A DNA stretch of 64,000 nt from CAWBBA01 sp963741625 (GCA_963741625.1 CAVUIT010000012.1:1054001-1118000); one strand, 5' to 3'; counted from the first letter of the stretch, positions 38,201-47,415 are shown. Notes: generated by a model from the sequence alone, not told the origin. Translations and numbers: made by a program.

Positions 38201-39598
38201 TCAGCAACCAAGTCCAACGGAGCTGCAGGCCTCGTTTTCCGCATTGCCCACCTGATCCGCGGCATGATTTGCCGCGTCTTCCCCCTGGTGTACAGCCGTT
38301 GTCACCGAGTTGGAAATGTCTTTTCCGGCCTTGTCACCAGCTCGGCTGATATCCCTTCCAACGTTCTTACCGGTGCCAATCTTGTTGATGTCGCGGTTTA
38401 TCCCAGCCTTTATGCCTTTCCCACCCTTCAAGATTGCATTGCCAATCTGACGGGATGTGGGCATAACGTTTTGGCAGTCGGGTCCGCACATAATCCGCTG
38501 CCAAGCGTCACCGCCGGCTTGAATGTTTTTGCCTAATTGACTGATTCCTCCGCCAATAGTGTCTTCGGTATCCTTGATGCTATCGTTCTTCCCGGTCAAG
38601 GCATTCACCACATTTTGTGGTGCGCGCTGGAGCTCGCCTTTCACGTCGTTTGCTGCATCTCCTCCAGCCGCTCCTATGTTCTTCCAGGCACGACTGGCCT
38701 CATTGGAAATGTCCTGGCCGCTTCTCTGCAACTGTTTCCCAATCGCCGTGACGGGGTGGCTAAACTCGTTTCCGACCTGTTCGACTTTCGTGACCCCTGC
38801 GTCGATATTCTTGATAAGCTGCTTGTCACCGTCATTTTTGCCGGTCAGAAAGTTGACCACATTTTCCGGAGTGCGTCCTGCTTCGCCCTGTATGTCAGTG
38901 ATCGCACGATCCGTATTCTGTTTCACATTCTTTACTCCGCGTCCAGCCTCATCTCCGAGTGCCTTTTCTCCTGGTTTGAATTGATTGTAGATCTGAGGAG
39001 CAGACGGAAAAATCGAGATCTGACCTGGGCTGACGCGATCATTCCATGATTTGTTGAATCTAATGAGGCCCTGGTCTATTTGATCGATAGTCCCTTGTGC
39101 GTTCTTGCCGACCTGCTGGAGTCCCCCTTCCACGTTTTTGATCAGTTGTTTGTCACTGTCGTTCTTTCCGGTCAAAAAGTTGGCAATATTTTTCGGAGTA
39201 CGCGTGGCTTCGTCCGTTACATCTTTGGTCGCACGCTCAATCGCATTCTTATGACTGGCGGTCTGGCCTTTCTTGTTAACGACGGCATTGCCAAATTTAT
39301 CCACATGCAGGATCACCCCAGAATTTCCTCCTGCTGTAGCAGCCACAGTGCCCCCCTTGTTGATGTCCCGGCCTGGATAATCTCCGATTTTCTTGTTATC
39401 GCCTGATTGACCTGTCCGATCCGAGTCCGTGTTGCTCGATGTGGTTGTTGTAGTCGTTTTGGAGCTTGATGTTGAAGCCTTAGAGCCTCCGCTTGAGCCT
39501 GCGGTCGCCTTGGAGGCCCCGCCGACTGCCACAAAAACAAATAGAGCAATCACAGCGGCTAATACCTTGAAGATTGCCAAGACTTTTGTGGTGTTCAT
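38201..39598 (-). CDS. Exported protein with three NFLTGKND-type repeats
   Basis: 465 residues from ATG 39598, with AGGAG nine bases upstream. Signal peptide: VLAAVIALFVFVAVGGASKA. A Ser/Thr-rich region (residues 35-65) follows. Three imperfect repeats at about 125-166, 235-277 and 316-358 share R(T/A)PxN(V/I)xNxLTGKND, then xDKQLIKN in the first two, then a Gly and VG or LG. Between them are amphipathic helices rich in Asn, Gln, Lys and Gly. A central CGPDC and a C-terminal EACSSVGLGC add cysteines. I do not recognise the family. The helices resemble LEA-like or phage-fibre-like sequence, but that is only a compositional impression. Confidence 0.68.
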   Translation of the reverse strand: MNTTKVLAIFKVLAAVIALFVFVAVGGASKATAGSSGGSKASTSSSKTTTTTTSSNTDSDRTGQSGDNKKIGDYPGRDINKGGTVAATAGGNSGVILHVDKFGNAVVNKKGQTASHKNAIERATKDVTDEATRTPKNIANFLTGKNDSDKQLIKNVEGGLQQVGKNAQGTIDQIDQGLIRFNKSWNDRVSPGQISIFPSAPQIYNQFKPGEKALGDEAGRGVKNVKQNTDRAITDIQGEAGRTPENVVNFLTGKNDGDKQLIKNIDAGVTKVEQVGNEFSHPVTAIGKQLQRSGQDISNEASRAWKNIGAAGGDAANDVKGELQRAPQNVVNALTGKNDSIKDTEDTIGGGISQLGKNIQAGGDAWQRIMCGPDCQNVMPTSRQIGNAILKGGKGIKAGINRDINKIGTGKNVGRDISRAGDKAGKDISNSVTTAVHQGEDAANHAADQVGNAENEACSSVGLGC

Positions 39599-40109
39599 CA
39601 GTTCAACTCCTATCGTCATAATCTTGAGCAAAAGATGTGCACTTCCACCATCTTAACTAAATGATGCCCGAGATCTTTTTTTGATTCACCTTGTCTTCGA
39701 TTTTCACGATGTCCTCAGGTCAGTGCGGAAAAAAACCAGGTCTGGTGCGAGGAGGCATCGAGTGTCGGTCCGGGTCGAGTTCCGGAATGCGCCATAGGGG
39801 AAAGCACTAGATAGGGAATTTGCGGCAAGGCCAGTTTGCAAGCTTTTGGTAAGAAGCAATGGTTGACGCGGAGGTTGGTCAGAGCTGCTTTGCGAATTCT
39901 TTCTTTTGACTACCCAAAGGACATCTTCACTTTGGGGGGAGAATGCGGATCGCTCCCTTTTTGCGGAGGACGTAAAGCCCGGCTCTAGGCCACAGCCCAA
40001 GTAATGGCAAAAAAATATTTTGACCCGACCACTTTCAGCCGGGTCAAAACTTGTAAGAAACTCATCCCAACTGACTCAGAATGGACAATTAATCTATCTC
40101 TTACCGCGG
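39599..40109. other. Intergenic region holding repeat copy 2
   Basis: No gene supported. The 80-base repeat lies at 40012-40091, 18 bases from the stop of the FecR-type gene. Positions 39610-40000 are the leader of the repeat-protein gene, with no clear promoter. Confidence 0.4.
40012..40091 (-). repeat. 80-base hairpin repeat, copy 2, acting as terminator
   Basis: The same sequence as 35826-35905 with four substitutions. Read on the minus strand it is a ten-base-pair hairpin followed by TATTTTTTTG, a good intrinsic terminator 18 bases after the stop of the 40110-42137 gene. Conservation extends about 45 bases beyond the hairpin, more than a terminator needs. Confidence 0.82.
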
Positions 40110-42137
40110 TCAGTTCGGCCCCACACCTCGCCTGATCCGCTGGGGCGCAGTTCGTGGAACTATGCCTTGCCGCGGCACCCTTTGAACCCCTCCACTCTGA
40201 CCGCCGACTCCGACGCCGCCGCCGATACTAAAACCTCCGCTCGGAATTCCCGAACCGGAAGATTCTTCCATAAGGTTCGGCAGTTCCACGTTTTCTTCTC
40301 CAAGGGGCTGACTGGGTTTAGGTCTTTTCTTCACGGGCGGTGCCTTCTGCACGCACTTGCCTTTACGACACACTTCCCCCTTGGGACATTCACTGTCCTT
40401 AACGCACATCTCGGGAGGCAGTGGAGCTATCCTCTCAGGAAGCTCAGGGGCCTGAGGGACCTCAGGTAATCGAGGCACACGTACGCAAAGTCCGTGGACA
40501 CACTTATATCCCGGGCCGCATTCACTGTCCCCACGGCAGGGCGGGCTAGGTACGCAATTGCCCTGGTCACACGTATATCCCTCGGGGCAATCACCATCCT
40601 GGCGGCAAATCGTGGGTGGCGGCTTGGTAGTACCGTTCGTCGGTTCGCATTGGCAGGTAGCGAGATTGAGCCTCTGCTGGTCCTGACACTTTACCGCTGG
40701 CAAGCATAGACCATTCGCACATCTCTGGCACGGCGGACACTCCGCGTCCTCCGAACATCCAGTAGAGCGGCCATCTGTAATCGGCAGGCATTTGCAGCGT
40801 GCCCGGTCGAGGTAAAAGCCGGTTTTACATACTATAGGAAGACAGGTCCCGTCGATGCACACCTCGCCGCAAGGGTCGCACTGCTCCTCATTTTGGCACT
40901 GCCTAAGAGGCGGCGGAAGAGGCTCGGTTCCAACCTCTGTCTGTACGCAATAACGACACCGATAAGGAGGAGAGCTGCTCGCGTCGTAAGTCTCGCTGTA
41001 TCCTTCCGGACACTGAGGCACGCATCCTCGGCCGGGTAAGAGAAACCCTTGAGGACACGGACATTCACAGGAACAGGTCTCGGGGTTGAACGTTGCTCCA
41101 TTGCGGCAAGACCCGCATGGACGCGCCGCGAGGTCAAGAAACGAGCCGTTATTGTCCAGTACCGTGACTGGCGGAAGCTCACCCTCTGGACACGGACACC
41201 TGCACTTACCCGTCCGGGGATCATACATTTGTCCCGGAGGGCAACAATCCTTCTTGCCCGGTGGAACCGGTACAGGTACAGGCACGACGGGAAACAGCGC
41301 CACTCCTGGCGGCGGCAAGAAGACGTCCGTCACGTCCAGGAGCACCTCCGTCTTGAGCCTTTCGCATGACGGGACATCATCAGGCAAGGTCCTCGGAATC
41401 GTGGTTCTTTTGACGAGTTCTTTCATGGTGTCGGTCGAAACCCATTTGATGTCACCCGGTTCCTGATCTCTCTCCACATCGACTTCCTGACACGAGGTCA
41501 ATACCCGGGATTCCTTGGTCTCAGGCGAGATGTTTCGCACTCGGACCTTCCCCCACAACACCGTGACGGTGGTGAGCGACTCGTTCTTGGACTCAACAAT
41601 GAAATCAGCCGCTCGGTCGGAATAGAGCACCTCTATCCATGCGGTGTGAGTGCCAATCGTGAATTTCGATGGAGGGTTTGTGTTAGGAAGGGTCTTGATG
41701 AAGCGCACCGTCCCCTTCTGAACATACCCCACAAAGCGGTAGGATGCCCCGGCCCGCTCAAACTGCTTGAAGCCGAAGACCGAGTCCGCGCCGAGCGAAC
41801 CTTCAGTCACATCAGGGCCCGGCTTCCATTTTTCCGAAGGGCTGAACGCATTGAAGGTCCCGTGCCACCATAATTTGCTGTTCTTGCCTGTGGCCAGGAA
41901 GTCCATGACGTACAGAGGAGCCTTGACAGCAATTTTCTTGAACTGAGCCTCCCCCGCGCGTTGGACTTTAGTATCTCCCTGGACAGCCCCAACCCTGGCT
42001 ATTACTTGTTTTTGATACGAATATCCTACCGCGCCCGTGCCTTGATCCGCCGCCCAGGCAAACGATAGCAGTAAACAACTCGTTACGACTACTCCCGCCA
42101 CCAGTCGCCATGTTGGAAAACCTGTATCGTGGCTCAT
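40110..42137 (-). CDS. Exported FecR-domain protein with multiple cysteine-rich modules
   Basis: 675 residues from ATG 42137, with GGAGGGGAGGG upstream. Signal peptide: LVAGVVVTSCLLLSFAWAA. Residues about 45-215 form a FecR-like domain (VGAVQGDTKVQRAGEAQFKK, SKFTIGTHTAWIEVLYSDRA). A PVPVPVPP stretch leads to about eight short Cys modules of the pattern CxxDxxCPxGxxCxxGxCV (for example DSECGPGYKCVHGLCVR), resembling EGF/Dickkopf-type repeats. The C-terminus is Gly-rich (GGGVGVGGQSGG) and basic. FecR domains without an adjacent sigma factor are common in secreted proteins. It is the last and largest member of the exported block. Confidence 0.75.
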   Translation of the reverse strand: MSHDTGFPTWRLVAGVVVTSCLLLSFAWAADQGTGAVGYSYQKQVIARVGAVQGDTKVQRAGEAQFKKIAVKAPLYVMDFLATGKNSKLWWHGTFNAFSPSEKWKPGPDVTEGSLGADSVFGFKQFERAGASYRFVGYVQKGTVRFIKTLPNTNPPSKFTIGTHTAWIEVLYSDRAADFIVESKNESLTTVTVLWGKVRVRNISPETKESRVLTSCQEVDVERDQEPGDIKWVSTDTMKELVKRTTIPRTLPDDVPSCERLKTEVLLDVTDVFLPPPGVALFPVVPVPVPVPPGKKDCCPPGQMYDPRTGKCRCPCPEGELPPVTVLDNNGSFLDLAARPCGSCRNGATFNPETCSCECPCPQGFLLPGRGCVPQCPEGYSETYDASSSPPYRCRYCVQTEVGTEPLPPPLRQCQNEEQCDPCGEVCIDGTCLPIVCKTGFYLDRARCKCLPITDGRSTGCSEDAECPPCQRCANGLCLPAVKCQDQQRLNLATCQCEPTNGTTKPPPTICRQDGDCPEGYTCDQGNCVPSPPCRGDSECGPGYKCVHGLCVRVPRLPEVPQAPELPERIAPLPPEMCVKDSECPKGEVCRKGKCVQKAPPVKKRPKPSQPLGEENVELPNLMEESSGSGIPSGGFSIGGGVGVGGQSGGVQRVPRQGIVPRTAPQRIRRGVGPN

Positions 42138-42714
42138 TGAATAACCCTCCCCTCCAGGACCCACTAGAAATTGGCTGAAGAGCCTCTCCTTCATATGGAG
42201 ATACAATTACTCGTACTTAATAGCTTCATTAGAAGCATACACCCATTGCAGTCAACATTTGATAAAATTCTATCCTTTAGGCATAAGTCTTGACAAGCAG
42301 ATAGTGAGAATGAGGGGAAGAAAAGAATAGAATCCAAAACGGGTCAACAAAACGCCCCCGACGATGGGAGCGGCCCATGCTCCTGCCTGTGTCCAAGGTC
42401 AATTTTTCTGGTCTCTTTTCTATGATTCATGAAAGCTCGGCCTTCTGTCCACGGTTACCCTAGGGCGCTTTCCTTGATACTGGTCTTTGTCAGGCGCCGA
42501 AGCATTCTCCAGGCAATACCTCCCAGTCCACCGCTCCATTGATGGCGGCCGGACTCTGAAGACTGAAGCCACCTCGGTTTGCGTTCGCCCGTAACCTTCG
42601 CGACGCCGGCGCTCCGGCTCGCTCAGACAAAAAACATTTCCCAACGGCACGATCTCTTGATAACCTCGTGGCTCATGCGGCTGAATCCATGTGAGTGTTA
42701 GAGAGAGGTTGACG
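42138..42714. other. Divergent intergenic region
   Basis: No gene supported. A+T-rich DNA at 42180-42340 contains TTGACA at 42290 without a matching -10 box. The remainder resembles degraded coding sequence in several frames but nothing I can name. Confidence 0.35.
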
Positions 42715-43441
42715 GTGAAGTCTTACACCGCTGAAGAGCTTGCGCAGGCAAACGGCGAAGATGGAAAGAATTCTCTCGTCGCTGTGGAAGGTAAAGTCTA
42801 CGACGTTTCCGCCAGCAAGAGATGGGTCCGCGGGCGAGCACATGAAGCGGCATCGGGCGGGAATCGACCTGACGAATGACATCAAGGCTGCACCTCATGG
42901 CTTAGAAGTGATTGAACGATTTGAGTCGGTAGGGATTTATGAGAAGGCGCGCGAAGAACCCGCAGCAGGCTTGAAGGGGCGAATTGATCTCTGGCTCGAC
43001 CGCCACCCATTCTTTCGGAGACATCCACATCCTGCAGTGGTTCACATTCCCGTGGGGCTTATGACGGTCGTGCCGCTATTCGAACTGGGGGGCTTGGCGG
43101 CAAATTCCTCATGCACAGAATGGGCAGCGCTCTCTTGTTTAATCTTAGGTTGGCTTTCAATTCCTGCGGCCATGATGACCGGCTATTTCACATGGTGGAT
43201 CAATTATGACGCTTCGGACTCGCGCATCATTCTTATGAAACGTCGCCTCGCTTGGGTTGCCGTGACTTTGGGGGCTTTGGCCATCGCGTTGAGGGTGTTC
43301 GTGCTTGTGGATCCCCTTGAGACACGGAACATTTATGTTATCGTCTATCTTGTCAGTCTGGTGACACTAACGGTTATCGTGTCTTGTATCGGTTTTCTGG
43401 GTGGCAAGTTGACGTTTCCCTACGAAGACAAAAAAAGGTGA
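42715..43441 (+). CDS. Cytochrome b5-like domain plus DUF2231 membrane protein (one frameshift)
   Basis: GTG 42715, with GAGAGG upstream, opens a cytochrome b5-type heme domain (SYTAEELAQANGEDG, LVAVEGKVYDVSASKRW). Near 42832 the frame shifts by one base. The continuation GEHMKRHRAGIDLTNDI gives the second heme ligand region and HGLEVIERF. The second half is DUF2231-like: HPFFRRHPHPAVVHIPVGLM then four hydrophobic segments. Corrected length is about 242 residues. It probably carries electrons at the membrane. ubiA starts 23 bases later. Confidence 0.82.
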
Positions 43442-43464
43442 CGCAGTCTTAAAGGTGCTTCAGC

Positions 43465-44424
43465 ATGAATCACACAAACAGCCGGTTTGCGGAATTCCCC
43501 GGCATGAATGCGGCCATCAACTGGAAATTGTTTCTTGGGCTGTCTCGCACTCCTCACGGCATTCTGGATATGGCCACGCCGCCCATGGCCGCGCTGCTCT
43601 GGCTGGGCCATTTTCCACCGTTCCCCGTGGTCATTGTAGGGTTGATCACTGCATTTGCCGGCTATACAGCAGTGTATGCTCTCAACGATCTGATCGACTG
43701 CCGCGTTGACAAAGAGAGGATGTCTTTTAGAGACCGTTCAACGGACATGCCCACGGTTGATGAAATCATGGTTCGGCACCCCGTTGCTCAGGGGATGCTG
43801 TCATTCGAGAGCGGTTTCTGGTGGTTTGCGTTTTGGGTGATGGTTGCTCTGGCGGGGGCATGGTGGCTCAACCCATTTTGCGCGGGACTATTGGTGGTAT
43901 CTGCTTCGCTGGAAGGCCTCTATTGCAAGCTTCTCAGGATTACCCACCTGAAGATAATCCCGTCGGCCCTCGTGAAGGCAAGCGGCGGCCTTGCAGGGGT
44001 TTATGCTGTGGACCCGAGTCCTTCTCTCGGCTTTGTGGCTGTTCTGTGCTTGTGGCTCGCGGCCTGGGAAGTGGGGGCCCAAAACATAGCCAATGACATA
44101 GTCGACATGGAGGACGACGCACGCGTGTCAGCCAGGACCACTATCACCGTCAAGGGCATGCCGGAATCTGTTTTCGTTATGCTTGCTGCAATTTCCATGG
44201 CCGCAAGTGCAGGCATCGCGTTGTATTGGATGGCCGGAAACGGCGTGGGATGGTTGTATCCGATTGGCGCCGCGTTACTTGCCTGGAAGCTCCTCCTCGA
44301 ACCAGCCCGCCGAGTCTATTACCATCCAGGTCCCGTCGCTGCCGCGTCACTGTTTGACAAGGCGAGCTACATGCCCGTGGGCTTTCTCCTCCTCGTGGTC
44401 ATTTCAATTTATTTGCGGCAATGA
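43465..44424 (+). CDS. UbiA-family prenyltransferase
   Basis: 319 residues with about eight hydrophobic segments. The first Asp-rich motif NDLIDCRVDKER and the second NDIVDMEDDARVSART are the Mg-diphosphate binding sites of UbiA enzymes. They attach a polyprenyl chain to an aromatic or other acceptor in the membrane, for quinones, heme O or lipids. The acceptor is not deducible. The neighbouring b5/DUF2231 protein and methyltransferase suggest a small lipid-quinone or redox-cofactor module, which is an inference. Confidence 0.87.
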   Translation: MNHTNSRFAEFPGMNAAINWKLFLGLSRTPHGILDMATPPMAALLWLGHFPPFPVVIVGLITAFAGYTAVYALNDLIDCRVDKERMSFRDRSTDMPTVDEIMVRHPVAQGMLSFESGFWWFAFWVMVALAGAWWLNPFCAGLLVVSASLEGLYCKLLRITHLKIIPSALVKASGGLAGVYAVDPSPSLGFVAVLCLWLAAWEVGAQNIANDIVDMEDDARVSARTTITVKGMPESVFVMLAAISMAASAGIALYWMAGNGVGWLYPIGAALLAWKLLLEPARRVYYHPGPVAAASLFDKASYMPVGFLLLVVISIYLRQ

Positions 44425-44512
44425 ATTCGAATCAGGATCAGATCCATGTGACTCCTGCTGGCGCAATCCCGGGATAGAGGTGCTCACCATCAAGACATCC
44501 AGAAAAGAAGAG

Positions 44513-45139
44513 ATGTTGATGAACTGGCCCGAACGGGTCTGGATATACAGCCCCGTGCGGGTCTTCTTTCAGAAACGCGAGATTTCCGAGTGGCTCCGGC
44601 TGGTTGGACCGCAACAGGTTGATTGTGCGCTTGAGATCGGCTGCGGGCTGGGCAAAGGCGCGCGGCTTCTCGTCGAGAAAATGGGGTTCAAGAGAGTTGT
44701 TGCTTTTGATCTCGAACACAGCCTGGTTCGGCGGGCGAAGAGGGCCCTACCGTCTGATCTTGCGGGAAAGATTGCCTATCATGTGGGCAATGCTGAAGAT
44801 CTCCCATTTGAGGATTCGAGCTTCGATGCTGTAGTGAATTTCGGCATCATCCATCACGTGCTTGACTGGCGCCGCTGCATTCGAGAGATCGGCAGGGTAA
44901 CCAAACCCGGCGGTATTTTCTATTTTGAAGAGATCTATCCCCCCCTTTACGCTAATTTTCTCCTCAAACGTATGCTTCGCCATCCTACAGAGGACCGCTT
45001 CTACGCTCAGGAATTCCTGGAGGCTCTTGAATCCAATAAGTTGCGATCTTGCAGACGGGGTCAGGACGGATTCAAAGTACGGTATAGTGGGCGCAGCCCA
45101 AAAAAAGGGGGAAGGCAATGGCCTTCCCCCAAGGGCTAA
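44513..45139 (+). CDS. Class I SAM-dependent methyltransferase (C-terminus uncertain)
   Basis: The start is ATG 44513 or 44519 (MNWPERVWIYSP). Motif I is ALEIGCGLGKGARLL, the acidic residue after beta-2 is in VVAFDLEHS, motif II is NAEDLPFEDSSFDAVVNFG, then HVLDWRRCIREIGRVTKPGG. Near 45050 the sequence stops looking like a methyltransferase. Another frame offers DSKYGIVGAAQKK, a more typical ending, with a stop at 45158, so a one-base error is likely. The last part overlaps the terminator of the convergent actP operon. It follows ubiA by about 90 bases and may methylate its product. Confidence 0.8.
   Translation: MLMNWPERVWIYSPVRVFFQKREISEWLRLVGPQQVDCALEIGCGLGKGARLLVEKMGFKRVVAFDLEHSLVRRAKRALPSDLAGKIAYHVGNAEDLPFEDSSFDAVVNFGIIHHVLDWRRCIREIGRVTKPGGIFYFEEIYPPLYANFLLKRMLRHPTEDRFYAQEFLEALESNKLRSCRRGQDGFKVRYSGRSPKKGGRQWPSPKG
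45100..45130 (-). terminator. Intrinsic terminator of the DUF485-actP operon
   Basis: A perfect ten-base-pair stem GGGGGAAGGC / GCCTTCCCCC with a four-base loop. Read on the minus strand it is followed by seven T. It lies 25 bases after the actP stop and inside the 3' end of the opposing methyltransferase frame. Confidence 0.88.
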
Positions 45140-45154
45140 AAATACCCCTCGAGC

Positions 45155-47086
45155 TTAATGCTCCATGGCTTTTGCCATGCCAACGCCGGTGTTCTGGCGA
45201 ACATAAAGTTCGTCGAACGCGTCTTCTTCTTTCTTACTTCGAAAGAGCAAGGAAAAGATAATTGCGGCCAAAAACCCTGCCGGAATGGAGACGATTCCGG
45301 GGTTCTTCAGACCGAAAAGAGGTTTATCCAGGCCGAAAATGAACGAAGTGCCGTCCTTATTCTTCTCATAGGAAGCCTTAGCCTTTGCCATTGCCGTCTT
45401 TTCCAGGTCAGTAAGGGTCGCGCCGCCGGTCTGTTTCTTCTCCAGCCCGGTGTATATCTTCTGGTCCCCGGCAGCGATCAATTTCGGATACATCATGTTG
45501 GGAGAGATCATAACCAGAAATATTGACAGCACCACACCTACCACCAAACCAGCGACGATTCCCGCGGTGTTCATCTTTCTCCAGAAGAGTGAGAGTACCA
45601 CCGTAGGCAGGTTACCTGCCGATGCCACGGCGAATGCCAGTGCGACGAGGTGCGCGACGTTTTGTCCTTCGGCCAAGATCGCGATTACCACCGCGCAAAC
45701 GCCGACGCAGATAGAGGCTACTCTGGCGGCCACAACCTGCTGATGCTGATCAGCCTTGCCGCCTTTGATCAGGCTCACGTAAATGTCGTGCGAAATGGCC
45801 GCTGCAGATGCCAGCACAAGCCCCGACACGACCGCGAGTATGGTTGCAAAGGCCACCGCGCATAGAAACGCCAGGAAGATGTCACCCAAAAGAGGCATAA
45901 TGTTGTTGCCCAACATCTGGGCTAGCAGCAGGTTGGACATGTTGCCGCCCTTGTCCACAGCAAACGAGACCTGGGGGCTGACATGGATGGCGGAGCCAAA
46001 GCCTAAGAGGGTCGTGAGGATGTAGAAAGTACCTATCAGAAACATGGCGATGATAACCGACTTGCGGGCCGCCTGCGCTGTGGGCACAGTGAAGAAGCGC
46101 ATGAGTATGTGAGGCATACCTGCGGTTCCAAGTACAAGGGCCATACCCAGAGAGATCTGGTCCCACACGTCTTTCAACAACAACCCTGGCTCGAGGAATC
46201 GCTGTCCGTAGTCAAAGCCCGGTTGGGCCACTGCGTCTTTCAGTAGTTGCACACGAACCCACTCCGAAATCTGGGTGTTTGAAGCCACATCGTGGAAAAA
46301 TCGAACCGGATTGAACCCCGCTTGTGCCGCTACCAGCAAAGACAACATTATCGCCCCGAACATCAGGAGGCCGGCTTTGATTATTTGGACCCAAGTGGTG
46401 GCTATCATCCCGCCCAAGGTCACGTACACAATCATCAAACAGCCGACACCTGCAAGGGCATACTTGAACGGGATGCCGAGAAGAAGCTCCATGAGCTTGC
46501 CTGCCCCGACCATCTGAGCCGTCAGGTAGAAGATGGAGACGCACACCGTGGAGAATGCGGCAGCCGCGCGAACCGGCTTAGGGGACGACCGGAAAGCGAG
46601 GATATCGCCCATGGTGTACTTGCCGGCATTTCGGCAGGGTTCGGCGACGATCAGGAGGACCGTCACATAAGCGACCAGCCACCCCACCGAATACATGAAG
46701 CCGTCGTATCCGTACAGACAGATGAGCCCCGCGATCCCCAGGAACGAGGCCGCGGACATGTAATCCCCCGCGATGGCCCACCCGTTTTGCCATCCGGTGA
46801 TGGACCCGCGTGCCGCGTAGAAGTCGGCCGTGGTTTTTGTCCGTTTCGCGGCCCAGATCACGATGTACATAGTTATCAAAACGATAATGATGAACATCGT
46901 GATGGTGATCCCCTTGTGGGCCTCAACCTTCGTCGGGGCCGCGGCCTTTGCGGGCGCGGCCTGAGCGACTATTGCTGTTGAAATTGCGCTTTCGGGGCCT
47001 GCCAGCACCGTTCCGGGAGCTGAGAGGTGCACTATGATCAGACCCAGCGTTAGCGCCAGGGTCAGCGTTACAATCAGTCTTTTCAT
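45155..47086 (-). CDS. actP: Cation/acetate symporter ActP (SSS family)
   Basis: 643 residues from ATG 47086, with GGAGGAG upstream. Signal-like first helix (LIVTLTLALTLGLIIVHLSA), then about thirteen transmembrane segments. The SSS-family motifs are DFYAARGSITGWQNGWAIAGDYMSAASFLG, PCRNAGKYTMGDILAFRS, GMIATTWVQIIKAGLLM and HVSP. An extra loop of about 60 residues (GLEKKQTGGATL to FGLKNPGI) sits between the last helices, longer than in E. coli. Imports acetate or other short monocarboxylates with Na or H. DUF485 precedes it, as in yjcH-actP. Confidence 0.93.
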   Translation of the reverse strand: MKRLIVTLTLALTLGLIIVHLSAPGTVLAGPESAISTAIVAQAAPAKAAAPTKVEAHKGITITMFIIIVLITMYIVIWAAKRTKTTADFYAARGSITGWQNGWAIAGDYMSAASFLGIAGLICLYGYDGFMYSVGWLVAYVTVLLIVAEPCRNAGKYTMGDILAFRSSPKPVRAAAAFSTVCVSIFYLTAQMVGAGKLMELLLGIPFKYALAGVGCLMIVYVTLGGMIATTWVQIIKAGLLMFGAIMLSLLVAAQAGFNPVRFFHDVASNTQISEWVRVQLLKDAVAQPGFDYGQRFLEPGLLLKDVWDQISLGMALVLGTAGMPHILMRFFTVPTAQAARKSVIIAMFLIGTFYILTTLLGFGSAIHVSPQVSFAVDKGGNMSNLLLAQMLGNNIMPLLGDIFLAFLCAVAFATILAVVSGLVLASAAAISHDIYVSLIKGGKADQHQQVVAARVASICVGVCAVVIAILAEGQNVAHLVALAFAVASAGNLPTVVLSLFWRKMNTAGIVAGLVVGVVLSIFLVMISPNMMYPKLIAAGDQKIYTGLEKKQTGGATLTDLEKTAMAKAKASYEKNKDGTSFIFGLDKPLFGLKNPGIVSIPAGFLAAIIFSLLFRSKKEEDAFDELYVRQNTGVGMAKAMEH

Positions 47087-47100
47087 TCGTTCACTCCTCC

Positions 47101-47415
47101 TCACTGAAGTTTCAGTTCGTCAATCAGCTCTCGGGTGAGCCTATCGGAAACCTTGTTCGCCCAGCCGGAGTAATAGATGGCTATGGCCCAGGACACAAAG
47201 AACTGTGAAAGGGCAAACAAGTACCCGATGTTAATGTTTCCTATCACCTTAACGCTGAAAAAGCCGGGAGCGGCCCCCGCTCCGATGGGGAGGAGGAAAT
47301 AGTAGACAGTTGAGAATATCCACCAACCGAAGAGAAAATAGGCTTTTCTCTTGTGGAGTTCTTCGAACTTGGGATTTCTGGCTATTGCAGCCCAATCTTC
47401 CTTTTTTTCCGCCAC
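47101..47415 (-). CDS. DUF485 membrane protein (YjcH-like)
   Basis: 104 residues from GTG 47415, with AAGGAG upstream; an in-frame start at 47523 lacks a ribosome site. Two transmembrane segments (YFLFGWWIFSTVYYFLLPIG and NIGYLFALSQFFVSWAIAIY) with the DUF485 signature NPKFEELHKRKAYFLF. Partner gene of actP, 14 bases upstream of its ATG. Confidence 0.92.
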   Translation of the reverse strand: MAEKKEDWAAIARNPKFEELHKRKAYFLFGWWIFSTVYYFLLPIGAGAAPGFFSVKVIGNINIGYLFALSQFFVSWAIAIYYSGWANKVSDRLTRELIDELKLQ

